From NCBI RefSeq assembly GCF_001507555.1, contig NZ_LQBO01000001.1, positions 1,178,001 through 1,242,000 on the forward strand: a stretch of DNA of 64,000 nucleotides, written 5' to 3'. How positions within the stretch are numbered: position 1 is the stretch's first letter; every line of letters begins with the position of its first letter. Made by a program: the position numbers and the translations under genes. The DNA comes from Thiomicrospira sp. XS5 (GTDB taxonomy: Bacteria > Pseudomonadota > Gammaproteobacteria > Thiomicrospirales > Thiomicrospiraceae). The notes beneath the pieces are model-generated. The model ran no database searches. It was not told where the DNA came from and saw only the letters and a list, made by a program, of their open reading frames with translations. This document shows, one piece after another, positions 9,126-18,480 of this stretch.

Positions 9126-10262
9126 ATGGCTGAGAACGAAGACGGTACCGAAAAAACAGAAGAACCCTCCGAGAAAAAGCTTCGGGAAGCGCGGGAAAAA
9201 GGGCAGGTTGCGCGATCGCGTGAGCTCGCGACCCTGATGATGACGCTGGGGGCGGCATTGTTTTTGTATTTTTTCGGTGCCGGTATGGCGGAAGACATCC
9301 AGACCATTTTTATCGAAGGTTTGAGTTTCGATCGTTCCCATGCGTATGACATCCATATGCTGAATAACCGTATTTTCGCATTGGTGGAGTTGGCCATTTA
9401 TATGGTGTTGCCTTTTCTGATGCTGATGGTTTTAATTGCTCTGGTGTCCAACACCCTGCTTGGCGGATGGAACTTCAGTCTGCAAGCGATGTCCCCGAAA
9501 ATCAGCAAGATGAACCCTTTGTCCGGTATTAAACGGATGTTTTCCATGACGGCTTTGATGGAATTGTTGAAAGCGTTTGGTAAGTTTGTGTTGGTGTCGG
9601 TGGTGGCGACGTATTTTCTTTGGTACTCCTATGAAGAAATCCTCAGTATTGGGGTAGAACCGACCAAAATTGCGCTGGCGCATTCGGCCGAGTTGATTGT
9701 GGAAGCGTTTATTTTTGTCAGCCTGTCGTTGATTGTGATTGCGGCGATCGATGTGCCGTTTCAGGTGCATCAGCATATTTCACAGTTGAAAATGACCAAG
9801 CAGGAAGTGAAAGAGGAGTTTAAGCAGCAGGAAGGGAGTCCTGAGGTTAAAGCCCGTATTCGTCAACTGCAGCGCGAAATGTCACAGAAACGCATGATGC
9901 AAAAAGTGCCGGAGGCGGATGTGGTGATTACCAACCCGACACATTTTGCGGTGGCCCTGCAGTATGATCCTGATAGTATGGGGGAACCGATGGTGCTGGC
10001 AATGGGCAGTGACTTCATGGCGGCGCAGATTCGAACCTTGGCGAAGGAGCACGATATTCCGTTAATAGAAGCCCCACCTTTAGCCCGTGCTTTATACTAT
10101 AATGCGGAGGTTGATCGACCAATTCCGTTACAGCTCTTTAGAGCCGTTGCGACGATTCTGGCGTATGTCTATCAGTTACGAGATGGTAAAAAAGCCAATC
10201 AGGTCGATTTTGAAAACTTACCGATACCGGAAGAAATGCAAACAGACAGCCCGAACGCGTAA
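9126..10262 (+). CDS. flhB: Flagellar export switch protein FlhB
   Basis: The 378-residue protein begins with the charged segment ETEEPSEKKLREAREKGQ-like (TEKTEEPSEKKLREAREK). Four membrane helices and a cytoplasmic domain with the autocleavage motif NPTH at residues 270-273 follow. Cleavage between N270 and P271 switches export from rod/hook to filament substrates. A separate short protein at 19054-19383 resembles only the part of FlhB after this cleavage site. Confidence 0.96.
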   Translation: MAENEDGTEKTEEPSEKKLREAREKGQVARSRELATLMMTLGAALFLYFFGAGMAEDIQTIFIEGLSFDRSHAYDIHMLNNRIFALVELAIYMVLPFLMLMVLIALVSNTLLGGWNFSLQAMSPKISKMNPLSGIKRMFSMTALMELLKAFGKFVLVSVVATYFLWYSYEEILSIGVEPTKIALAHSAELIVEAFIFVSLSLIVIAAIDVPFQVHQHISQLKMTKQEVKEEFKQQEGSPEVKARIRQLQREMSQKRMMQKVPEADVVITNPTHFAVALQYDPDSMGEPMVLAMGSDFMAAQIRTLAKEHDIPLIEAPPLARALYYNAEVDRPIPLQLFRAVATILAYVYQLRDGKKANQVDFENLPIPEEMQTDSPNA

Positions 10263-10274
10263 AACTGAGACGGA

Positions 10275-12368
10275 ATGGACTTTAATCAAATACTCAACAA
10301 AATCAAAGAAGCCTTTCAAAACGGCTTAGGCATTCCGATTGCGGTGTTGGCTTTGTTGGCTATGGTGGTGGTGCCTTTACCGCCGTTTTTACTGGATGTG
10401 TTCTTCACCTTTAACATTGCGTTGTCGCTCGTGGTGTTGATGGTGACGCTTTACGCGAAACGACCGCTCGATTTTGCCGTTTTCCCTACCATTATTCTTT
10501 TAGCAACATTATTCCGCTTATCTCTGAATATTGCTTCCACACGTGTTATTTTGTTGGAGGGCCATAACGGTGCCAGTGCGGCTGGGCACGTTATCGAGGC
10601 CTTTGGTGAGTTTGTTATTGGCGGCAACTTCGCGGTCGGCCTCGTGGTGTTTGCGATTTTGGTGGTCATTAACTTCGTGGTGATCACCAAAGGCGCCGGG
10701 CGCGTGGCGGAAGTCAGCGCGCGTTTCACCCTGGACTCCATGCCGGGGAAGCAAATGGCGATTGACGCCGACCTGAATGCCGGTTTGATTACACAGGAAG
10801 AGGCGCAGGCGCGCCGGATTGAAATCACCACGGAAGCCGACTTCTACGGTTCCATGGATGGTGCCAGTAAGTTTGTCCGAGGGGATGCGGTTGCCGGGAT
10901 TGTGATCTTGTTCATTAACTTGATCGGCGGGTTCGCGATTGGGATGGGGCAGCACGATATGTCCTTTGGGGACGCTATTGAAGTGTATACCATTCTGACC
11001 TTAGGGGACGGTTTGGTCGCGCAGATTCCATCCCTGTTGCTGTCAACGGCGACGGCGATTATCGTCACGCGGGTGTCCGGCGATAAGGATGATATGAGCC
11101 AGCAAGTGCAGGCTCAAATGTTTGCTAACCCGAAAGCATTGGGAATGACGGCGGGTATTGTCGGGGTTTTCGGTGTGATTCCTGGGATGCCGAACTTGGC
11201 TTTTTTATCGTTTGCCGCCATTGCCGGTGCCGGTGCCTATTTGATTCATAAAAAGCAGCAAGAGAAACCCGCACCGGAAACCTTACTGAACGAAGAAGAG
11301 AGTTCGCCCGAGAATGCAGCGCCGGAGTTGAGTTGGGACGATGTTCAGACGGTGGATGTGCTCGGTTTGGAGGTTGGTTACCGTTTGATTCCGATGGTGG
11401 ATCAAGCCCAGAACGGCCAGTTGTTAGAGCGGGTTAAAGGTGTCAGGCGTAAGGTCTCTCAAGAGCTTGGCTTTTTAGTGCCGCCGGTGCACATTCGCGA
11501 TAATTTGGATTTAAAACCGAACCAATATAGAATTATGTTGATGGGCGTGTCGTCGGGTGAAGGCGAAGTTTACCCGGATAAAGAGCTGGCCATTAATCCC
11601 GGACAGGTGTTTGGTGAAGTGCGCGGTACGCCCACCAAGGACCCCACGTTTGGTTTGGATGCGGTGTGGATTGCGTCGGCGGATCGTGAACAAGCGCAGG
11701 CATTGGGTTACACGGTGGTGGATGCCAGTACTGTGGTGGCGACCCACATCAGCCAAGTGATTCAGGATTATGCATCGGAGTTATTGGGTCACGATGAAGC
11801 GCAGAAGTTACTCGACAAGCTAAAAGAGACGTCGCCCAAGCTGGTGGACGAGTTGGTGCCAGAAAGAATGCCTCTGGCCACCGTTGTCAAAGTACTGCAA
11901 AACCTGCTGACGGAAAAAGTGTCCATCCGGGATTTACGAACCATTCTGGAAGCCTTGACGGAAAAAGCTTCCCAGACACAGGATCCTTCGCAGCTGACGC
12001 AACAGGTTCGAGCAGCACTGGGGCGTTCGATTGTTCAGGCCATTGCCGGAACCGACGAAGAGTTAAAAGTGATTACATTGGAACCAGGATTGGAACAGTT
12101 GTTGCTACAAGCTTCTCAGGGAGCGCCTGAAGGGCAGTTGGCCATTGAACCAGGTCTGGCGGAAAGGTTGCATACGACATTGAAGGAAGAGGCTCAAAAG
12201 GTGGAGATGAACGGCCAGTCGGCGGTTCTGCTGGTGGCACCGCAGATTCGTGCCCAGCTGGCCAAGCTGTTCCGGTTCAGCCTGTCAAATTTACATGTAT
12301 TGGCCTATTCCGAGGTGCCAGAAAATCGACGCATCAGTGTCGTGGCAAGCGTCGGGCAAGGAAACTAG
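10275..12368 (+). CDS. flhA: Flagellar export protein FlhA
   Basis: The 697-residue FHIPEP-family protein has an N-terminal membrane half (about eight helices, with the FHIPEP signature around RFTLDSMPGKQMAIDADLNAG) and a cytoplasmic half that docks export chaperones. It forms the nonameric ring under the export gate. It ends one base before the flhF start codon, so flhA, flhF and flhG are an operon. Confidence 0.97.
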   Translation: MDFNQILNKIKEAFQNGLGIPIAVLALLAMVVVPLPPFLLDVFFTFNIALSLVVLMVTLYAKRPLDFAVFPTIILLATLFRLSLNIASTRVILLEGHNGASAAGHVIEAFGEFVIGGNFAVGLVVFAILVVINFVVITKGAGRVAEVSARFTLDSMPGKQMAIDADLNAGLITQEEAQARRIEITTEADFYGSMDGASKFVRGDAVAGIVILFINLIGGFAIGMGQHDMSFGDAIEVYTILTLGDGLVAQIPSLLLSTATAIIVTRVSGDKDDMSQQVQAQMFANPKALGMTAGIVGVFGVIPGMPNLAFLSFAAIAGAGAYLIHKKQQEKPAPETLLNEEESSPENAAPELSWDDVQTVDVLGLEVGYRLIPMVDQAQNGQLLERVKGVRRKVSQELGFLVPPVHIRDNLDLKPNQYRIMLMGVSSGEGEVYPDKELAINPGQVFGEVRGTPTKDPTFGLDAVWIASADREQAQALGYTVVDASTVVATHISQVIQDYASELLGHDEAQKLLDKLKETSPKLVDELVPERMPLATVVKVLQNLLTEKVSIRDLRTILEALTEKASQTQDPSQLTQQVRAALGRSIVQAIAGTDEELKVITLEPGLEQLLLQASQGAPEGQLAIEPGLAERLHTTLKEEAQKVEMNGQSAVLLVAPQIRAQLAKLFRFSLSNLHVLAYSEVPENRRISVVASVGQGN

Positions 12369-13544
12369 ATGAAATTAAAACGTTACTTAGCCCCCAATAT
12401 GCGACGAGCGATGCTTCTGGTTCGAGATGAACTGGGAGATGACGCGGTGATTATGTCGACCCGGCAAACGGATGAAGGGGTCGAAGTCGTGGCGGCCATT
12501 GATCCGGAGGCGAAACAGTATCAGCAGGCGGAAGCGGCTGGTGAAGCGCGTAGCAGCTATCAGTCCCCGGAAACCGCGATTCCACCGATGACGTCGGATG
12601 CGCCGTCGGTACCGAGTCCGGAAATCGCCAAAATGGCGGACGAATTAAAAGCGGTCAAGCAGATGTTGGAAAACCAACTGTCCGGTTTGGCCTGGCATCA
12701 AAGCGAAACACAAGACCCGAATAAAGTTGGGTTGATTAAACGATTGGTGCAGTTAGGAATCGGTTGGGATTTGGCGCAAAAACTGGTGATGGATGTGAAT
12801 GTTCATCATGACCAGGCCTGGTCGGAAATACTGGGCACGGTGGAGTCGATGATTCCGGTGGATGATAAAGATATTTTGGAATCCGGCGGCATTGTTGCGT
12901 TGGTGGGGCCGACCGGGGTGGGCAAAACCACGACCATTGCTAAGATGGCCAGTCGATTTGTGATGCGAAACAGCGCGAACCAAATCGCTTTAGTTACGAC
13001 GGATTGTTATAAAATTGGCGCTCAGGCGCAGTTAAAAACCTTTGCCGATTTGATGGGCGTGCCGGTGCATGTGGTCAGTTCGGAAGGGGAAATGTATAGC
13101 TTGTTGAGTTCGCTGGCATCGAAGAAGTTAATTCTGATCGATACTGCGGGCATCAGTCAAAAAGACATTTTGTTGACGCAGCAATTGACCAAAGCGCAGC
13201 CGGGTGTGGACCATATTCGAAACTATTTGGTCATGTCGGCGGCGACGCAGTTGAGTGTGATGAAAGACATTGTCCGTTCTTTCAGCCAGGTTGGGTTGAA
13301 AGGGTGTATTTTGACCAAGGTGGATGAAGCTCTGCAGTTGGGGAACATCATTACCGTGTTGATTGAACATCAGTTGTCGTTGTCGTATTTGTCCAATGGC
13401 CAGCGAGTGCCTGAGGACTTAGAGCCGATTAAGGTTAGGGATTTAATGGATAAAGCAATCGTGCTGGGGCAGCAACACCAGCATTTGAATCAAGAAGAAG
13501 CCTTCCGTATGGGAATGGGTAAGGAGATTTCCGATGCTCAATGA
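12369..13544 (+). CDS. flhF: Flagellar polar-placement GTPase FlhF
   Basis: The 391-residue SRP-type GTPase has the P-loop GPTGVGKT at residues 180-187, DTAG at about residue 258 and TKVDEA. The N-terminal region contains a B domain and a variable linker. FlhF recruits the first basal-body parts to the cell pole and works with FlhG to set flagellar number. The gene contains a CCAGGCCTGG copy at 12812-12821. It overlaps flhG by 11 bases. Confidence 0.95.
   Translation: MKLKRYLAPNMRRAMLLVRDELGDDAVIMSTRQTDEGVEVVAAIDPEAKQYQQAEAAGEARSSYQSPETAIPPMTSDAPSVPSPEIAKMADELKAVKQMLENQLSGLAWHQSETQDPNKVGLIKRLVQLGIGWDLAQKLVMDVNVHHDQAWSEILGTVESMIPVDDKDILESGGIVALVGPTGVGKTTTIAKMASRFVMRNSANQIALVTTDCYKIGAQAQLKTFADLMGVPVHVVSSEGEMYSLLSSLASKKLILIDTAGISQKDILLTQQLTKAQPGVDHIRNYLVMSAATQLSVMKDIVRSFSQVGLKGCILTKVDEALQLGNIITVLIEHQLSLSYLSNGQRVPEDLEPIKVRDLMDKAIVLGQQHQHLNQEEAFRMGMGKEISDAQ
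12810..12823. repeat. CCAGGCCTGG palindrome copy inside flhF
   Basis: 14-base perfect palindrome GACCAGGCCTGGTC, read in frame as Asp-Gln-Ala-Trp. Confidence 0.85.
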
Positions 13545-14427
13545 TCAGGCGGCGGGGCTAAGAGCGATGCAAACGAGCAATAACGGTGAACGGAAAGTGA
13601 CTTCTGAAAAGAAAAGTAAACCGGTTAGAGTGATCGCCGTTGCCAGCGGTAAAGGCGGCGTGGGTAAAACAAACGTATCCGTCAACCTGGGGATCAGCCT
13701 CAGTAAAATGGGCCACCGGGTTTTATTGATGGATGCCGATATGGGGCTGGCGAATGTCGATATTATGCTTGGCCTGCAGACGCAGTACAACCTGTCCCAT
13801 GTCCTGGACGGCGAAAAAACATTGCGTGAAGTCATGGTGGATGCACCGGGTGGCTTGAAAGTGATTCCGGCGGCTTCGGGTGTCAAGCGCATGGCTCAAT
13901 TGACCCCAATGGAAAATGCTGGAATAATTAACGCCTTTTCCGAGCTGGATGGCATTCTGGATGTGTTGATTATCGATACTGCCGCCGGGATTGCCGACAG
14001 TGTGGTCAGTTTTTGCCGGGCGTCTCAAGAAGTTGTGGTGGTGGTTAACGATGAACCGGCTTCCATGACGGATGCGTATGCGCTGATTAAGGTGTTGAGC
14101 CGGGATTATAAGTTGACGCGTTTCAAGTTGTTGGCGAACATGGTGCGGTCCGAAAAACACGGGCGGATTCTGTACGATAAGTTCGCCCAGGTGTGTGAAC
14201 AGTTTCTGGAGGTTTCGATTGATTACCTTGGCACCGTGCCGTTTGATCATGATTTGAGAGAAGCGATTCAGAAACAAAGTCCGGTAACCATTGCGAAACC
14301 GATGAGTGAGTCGGCACAGGCTTTCCGAAGCATTGCACAACGAATCGACAGTTGGCCGATTCCGACGGGTGTGACGGGGTATTTACAGTTTTTTGTTGAG
14401 AGTTTATTTCAGGCACCGTCTGAATAA
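13534..14427 (+). CDS. flhG: Flagellar number regulator FlhG (FleN), MinD-like ATPase
   Basis: The 297-residue protein has the deviant Walker A GKGGVGKT at residues 39-46. The N-terminal DQAAGLR segment (residues 4-10) matches the DQAxxLR motif that stimulates FlhF GTPase activity. A C-terminal amphipathic stretch probably binds the membrane. FlhG limits the number of polar flagella and in Pseudomonas also acts on FleQ. AAGGAG lies 8 bases before the ATG. Confidence 0.93.
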   Translation: MLNDQAAGLRAMQTSNNGERKVTSEKKSKPVRVIAVASGKGGVGKTNVSVNLGISLSKMGHRVLLMDADMGLANVDIMLGLQTQYNLSHVLDGEKTLREVMVDAPGGLKVIPAASGVKRMAQLTPMENAGIINAFSELDGILDVLIIDTAAGIADSVVSFCRASQEVVVVVNDEPASMTDAYALIKVLSRDYKLTRFKLLANMVRSEKHGRILYDKFAQVCEQFLEVSIDYLGTVPFDHDLREAIQKQSPVTIAKPMSESAQAFRSIAQRIDSWPIPTGVTGYLQFFVESLFQAPSE

Positions 14428-14443
14428 ATGAGGAATCGATTTC

Positions 14444-15169
14444 ATGACTGGCACTCAGGCCTACGCGAACATTCATAAACAGACGTCAAACGGGGTGATG
14501 GATATTGAGGCCTTTTTGCCTCTGGTGAAGCGAATTGCCTATCATTTGAAAGGGCGGTTGCCAGACAGTGTGATAGTCGATGATTTGATTCAATCCGGTA
14601 TTATCGGTTTGATCGAAGCGTCGCAAAAGTTCGATGCCGGCCAAGGGGCCAGCTTTGAAACCTATGCCGGGATTCGTATTCGCGGTGCCATGCTGGATGA
14701 GATTCGAAAAGGCGATTGGACACCGCGCTCGGTGTACCGAAAATCGCGTGAAGTCTCCGACGCCATCAACGCTGTTGAGTCGAAAAAAGGCCGTGAGTCG
14801 CGGGATGAAGAAGTGGCCGAAGAAATGGGGATTACTCTAGAAGAGTATTATCACATTCTTCAGGACACGAATTCCGCGCAGTTATTGTCGATTGATGAGC
14901 CGGACCATGATGAGTTGTCTGAAGAGCGTATGGTCAGCGGCGTGAAAACACCGATATCGGAGCTGGCGGAGTCCGGCTTTCAGTCGGCTTTGGCGGAACA
15001 CATCAATGAACTGCCGGAAAAAGAAAAACTCGTGATGGCACTGTATTACGACGAAGAGCTGAATTTGAAGGAAATTGGTGAAGTGCTGGAGGTCAGCGAA
15101 TCGCGCGTCAGCCAAATTCACAGTCAAGCGATTAAGCGCTTGAAATCAAGATTAAAAGATTGGATTTAA
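14444..15169 (+). CDS. fliA: Flagellar sigma factor FliA (sigma-28)
   Basis: The 241-residue protein has region 2 (DDLIQSGIIGLIEASQKFD), region 3 and a region 4 helix-turn-helix (LNLKEIGEVLEVSESRVSQIH). It directs transcription of late flagellar and chemotaxis genes. A sigma-28-like promoter is visible before the chemoreceptor gene at 24246. It is located between flhG and cheY, as in Pseudomonas and Vibrio. Confidence 0.95.
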   Translation: MTGTQAYANIHKQTSNGVMDIEAFLPLVKRIAYHLKGRLPDSVIVDDLIQSGIIGLIEASQKFDAGQGASFETYAGIRIRGAMLDEIRKGDWTPRSVYRKSREVSDAINAVESKKGRESRDEEVAEEMGITLEEYYHILQDTNSAQLLSIDEPDHDELSEERMVSGVKTPISELAESGFQSALAEHINELPEKEKLVMALYYDEELNLKEIGEVLEVSESRVSQIHSQAIKRLKSRLKDWI

Positions 15170-15189
15170 TAAAGGTTTGAGGGAATAGA

Positions 15190-15603
15190 ATGCAAATCGA
15201 TAGAGATATGAACATATTGGTAGTGGATGACTTTTCTACCATGAGACGCATCGTTAAGAACCTGTTAAAGGAGCTTGGGTTCAGTCGTTTTGATGAAGCC
15301 GATGATGGGGCGACGGCATGGCCCATGATTCAAGGTGGTAAATACGACTTTATCGTCAGCGACTGGAATATGCCGGAGATGACCGGGATTGATTTACTGA
15401 GACATGTCCGCGCCGATGCGAAATTAAAAGATACGCCGTTTCTGCTGATTACCGCGGAAGCCAAGCGAAGCCAGATTCTGGAAGCGGCGGAAGCCGGTGT
15501 GGATGGCTATATTGTTAAGCCATTCACCGCGGCCACCTTGAACGGTAAGATTCAAAAAATCTTCGAGCGAGTCGAAGAGCGCAAAAAGGCCGCAGGTGGT
15601 TAG
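15190..15603 (+). CDS. cheY: Chemotaxis response regulator CheY
   Basis: The 137-residue single receiver domain has acidic residues D13/D14, phosphoacceptor D58 (FIVSDWNMP), a threonine in LLITAEAK and the conserved lysine in IVKPF. Phospho-CheY binds the FliM switch to change rotation. It is followed by a strong terminator and then cheZ, its phosphatase, which makes it the motor-controlling CheY of this window. Confidence 0.95.
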   Translation: MQIDRDMNILVVDDFSTMRRIVKNLLKELGFSRFDEADDGATAWPMIQGGKYDFIVSDWNMPEMTGIDLLRHVRADAKLKDTPFLLITAEAKRSQILEAAEAGVDGYIVKPFTAATLNGKIQKIFERVEERKKAAGG

Positions 15604-15630
15604 GAGCGCACATAACAATAAGAAATGATT

Positions 15631-15672
15631 AAAAAGCCTTGTTCATCTGTTTGTGAATGAGGCTTTTTTTTT
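15631..15672 (+). terminator. Rho-independent terminator after cheY
   Basis: AAAAAGCC at 15631-15638 pairs with GGCTTTTT at 15661-15668, with additional inner TTCA/TGAA pairing, followed by T residues. It probably lowers expression of cheZ relative to cheY. Confidence 0.85.
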
Positions 15673-15689
15673 AAATAAAAGGAGGAACG

Positions 15690-16340
15690 ATGAAGAATAT
15701 CAATGTTGAGCAAGCCAGAGAGCTGCTGGAGGCGTTGGAAAGTGGCCAATATGACCAGGCCTCAAAGACCCTGGATAGCATTGTCGCGTCCCGCGATGAG
15801 AACTTGTTGGAGCAGGTGGAAGAAATTGCCCAAAACCTACACGATACGTTGGAATCCTTCGGCGCGGATGCCCAAATTTTACAGCACACCAAGCACGGTT
15901 TGCCGGATGCGACTGAGCGGTTGGAATACGTGATTCAAACCACGGAAGATGCCAGTAATAAAACACTGTCTGCGGCGGAAAACACCATTGCTTTGCTGGA
16001 AACGATGGAATCCAAAGCGGTGGATAATGAGATGAAAGAATGGATTGTGCAGGCTCAGGCCCAAGTGACGGACATTATGATGGCACAATCGTTTCAGGAT
16101 CTGACGGGGCAGGTATTGAACCGCGTGATTATGCTGGTCACGAGCCTGGAACAAAGTCTGGTGGAATTGATTGAAAAATCCGGCATTGAATTTGACAGTA
16201 TTCCTGAAATGACCACTGAGGAACAGCGCAAGGCAGAAGAAATGAAAGGCGTCGGGCCGAATGTGACGAAAAGCAGCCAGCAAAATGTGGCGCAATCGCA
16301 AGATGAAGTGGATGACTTGCTGGGTGACCTAGGCATTTAG
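15690..16340 (+). CDS. cheZ: CheY-P phosphatase CheZ
   Basis: The 216-residue, mostly helical protein keeps the catalytic segment MMAQSFQDLTGQV and the C-terminal CheY-binding tail DEVDDLLGDLGI. It speeds dephosphorylation of CheY-P. A GGAGG site sits just before the ATG. The gene contains a partial copy of the window's palindrome (GACCAGGCCT at 15755-15764). Confidence 0.94.
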   Translation: MKNINVEQARELLEALESGQYDQASKTLDSIVASRDENLLEQVEEIAQNLHDTLESFGADAQILQHTKHGLPDATERLEYVIQTTEDASNKTLSAAENTIALLETMESKAVDNEMKEWIVQAQAQVTDIMMAQSFQDLTGQVLNRVIMLVTSLEQSLVELIEKSGIEFDSIPEMTTEEQRKAEEMKGVGPNVTKSSQQNVAQSQDEVDDLLGDLGI

Positions 16341-16365
16341 AGGCCAGAACGTATTTGATAGCTGA

Positions 16366-16381
16366 TGGCATAGTGATTGCT
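16366..16381 (+). promoter_or_regulatory. Sigma-54-like promoter before cheA
   Basis: TGGCATAGTGATTGCT keeps the invariant GG and GC ten bases apart and matches the TGGCAC-N5-TTGC consensus at all but one fixed position. It lies 88 bases before the cheA start. RpoN control of chemotaxis genes is an inference. Confidence 0.5.
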
Positions 16382-16469
16382 TTAATTTTTTCATTGAAAA
16401 ATGAGAAGGATGAAGTGGCGGAATTTTGGCACTTCATCGAGTTCACACAGGCTCAAAGAGGAATACATC

Positions 16470-18464
16470 GTGGATGAAGATATTTTACAGGACTTTTTAG
16501 TTGAGGCATCTGAGCTGGTTGAGCAGCTGGATGAACAGCTGGTCGAGCTCGAGAACTCGCCGTCAGATGCAGACCTGTTGAATGCGATTTTTCGCGGCTT
16601 TCACACCATTAAAGGCGGTGCGGGCTTTTTAGGCGTGACGCCTTTGATTGAAGTGTGTCACCGTGCGGAAAATGTCTTCGATAAAATTCGTAACGGCGAT
16701 GTCGCTTATGATGCGAGCGCGGCGGATATCATTATGCGCGCATTTGATGCCATCAGCGACTATATACAGCAGTTAAATGACGGCGCACGTGAACTGGAAG
16801 ATGCGGATACCGGGTTGCTGGCGGAGCTGGATGGGCTTTGGAAAGGTGAAGCGGCGGCTGGGCCAGCAGCTGAAGAAGCCGACGCGGCGTCGGAAGAATC
16901 GGATGAAGCGCACGCTGTGAAGCTCGAGTTGCCGGAAGGCGTTGATCCGGATGGCGAAATTTCCGATGATGAATTTGAAGCGTTACTGAATCAACGCGAT
17001 GCTTTGGTCGGCGTGGATGAGGAAGTCCATGCTGCACAAGACGAGCAAGCACCGAAGTTGGAGTTGCCGGATGGCGTTGATCCGGATGGTGATATTACCG
17101 ACGAAGAGTTTGAAGCTCTGTTGAACCAACGAGACCTGATCGATAATTTACACGAAGCTGAAGGAGCGGACGCGGCCCAGCCGGAACCGATTCCCGAACC
17201 GGTGGTGGAAGCGCCCAAACCGGAACCTAAGCCGCCCGCGCCTAAGCCAAAAGCTTCTGCTTCAGGCGGAGACAAGGGGCCAGCGAAAGCCGCAGCGAAC
17301 ACTGAGTCCACCGTGCGTGTCGATACGCGCCGGTTGGATGAGATTATGAACTTGGTGGGCGAATTGGTCTTGGTTCGAAACCGCCTTTTGACATTACGTT
17401 CCGGCCAGGACTCGGAAGAAGAGTTGTCCAATGCCGTGGGGAATTTGGATCATGTGACGACGGACTTACAGGCGTCGGTGATGAAAACCCGTATGCAACC
17501 GGTTAAGAAAGTTTTCGGGCGTTTTCCGCGCGTGGTGCGCGACTTGGCGAGAAAGCTTGGTAAAGAAATTGAGCTGGAGCTGAAAGGCGAAGAAACCGAT
17601 TTGGATAAAAACCTGGTGGAAGCTTTGGCCGATCCGTTGGTGCATTTGGTGCGTAACTCCGTTGACCACGGGATTGAAATGCCTGATGTGCGTGAGCAAG
17701 CCAGCAAACCTCGTAAGGGAACGGTGATTCTTGCCGCCGAACAAGAGGGGGATCACATTCTGCTGTCCATTACGGACGATGGCAAAGGCATGGATCCCGA
17801 TGTTTTGCGCCGTAAAGCGGTGGAAAAGGGCATGATGGATGAGGTAACCGCCAATCAACTGGATGATAAGGCGGCGTTTGAGTTGATTATGTCGGCGGGC
17901 TTTTCAACGGCCGACCAGATCAGTGATATTTCCGGTCGTGGTGTGGGCATGGACGTGGTGAAGAATATGATCACCAAGTTGAACGGCAGCATCGACATTC
18001 ATTCCGTGCTGGGCGAAGGGACGCAAATCAGTATCCGTGTGCCATTGACGTTGGCGATTTTACCAACCTTAATGGTGGCGTTCGATGAAGACAGTTATGC
18101 GATTCCATTGACCAGCGTACAGGAAATTTTCGATTACGATGCGTCGCAGGTGAACCGAATTGACGGACAGGTCATGGTTCGATTGCGAGATAAAAGTGTG
18201 CCGTTGATGTTTTTGTCGGAGTGGTTGGCGCCCGAAAGTATTAAGGAAAACTATGAAGGCGATAAGGTGATTATCGTGTCCATCGGTAATCAACGTGCCG
18301 GTTTGGTGGTTGACCAGGTTAATGGGCAAGAAGAAGTCGTTATTAAGCCACTGGGCGTGATGATGAAGCACCTTGAGGGGTACGCCGGCGCGACGATTAC
18401 CGGCAACGGCAATATCGCACTTATTTTGGATTTACCGGGCGTGATTCAGCGCTTTCAATATTAA
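16470..18464 (+). CDS. cheA: Chemotaxis histidine kinase CheA
   Basis: The GTG at 16470 is chosen as start (664 residues). AAAGAGGA lies 7 bases upstream and the protein then begins with the usual DEDILQDFLVEA. The HPt domain carries the phosphorylated H45 in FHTIKGGAGFLG. A long acidic/proline-rich linker (about residues 125-285) contains two near-identical segments, each reading ELPxGVDPDG followed by xISDDEFEALLNQRD or a close variant (about residues 152-180 and 197-225). Dimerisation, ATPase (HLVRNSVDHGIE, DDGKGMD, GRGVGMDVV) and CheW-like domains follow. It passes receptor signals to CheY and CheB. Confidence 0.95.
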   Translation: MDEDILQDFLVEASELVEQLDEQLVELENSPSDADLLNAIFRGFHTIKGGAGFLGVTPLIEVCHRAENVFDKIRNGDVAYDASAADIIMRAFDAISDYIQQLNDGARELEDADTGLLAELDGLWKGEAAAGPAAEEADAASEESDEAHAVKLELPEGVDPDGEISDDEFEALLNQRDALVGVDEEVHAAQDEQAPKLELPDGVDPDGDITDEEFEALLNQRDLIDNLHEAEGADAAQPEPIPEPVVEAPKPEPKPPAPKPKASASGGDKGPAKAAANTESTVRVDTRRLDEIMNLVGELVLVRNRLLTLRSGQDSEEELSNAVGNLDHVTTDLQASVMKTRMQPVKKVFGRFPRVVRDLARKLGKEIELELKGEETDLDKNLVEALADPLVHLVRNSVDHGIEMPDVREQASKPRKGTVILAAEQEGDHILLSITDDGKGMDPDVLRRKAVEKGMMDEVTANQLDDKAAFELIMSAGFSTADQISDISGRGVGMDVVKNMITKLNGSIDIHSVLGEGTQISIRVPLTLAILPTLMVAFDEDSYAIPLTSVQEIFDYDASQVNRIDGQVMVRLRDKSVPLMFLSEWLAPESIKENYEGDKVIIVSIGNQRAGLVVDQVNGQEEVVIKPLGVMMKHLEGYAGATITGNGNIALILDLPGVIQRFQY

Positions 18465-18480
18465 ATAACGGAGACGTGTC

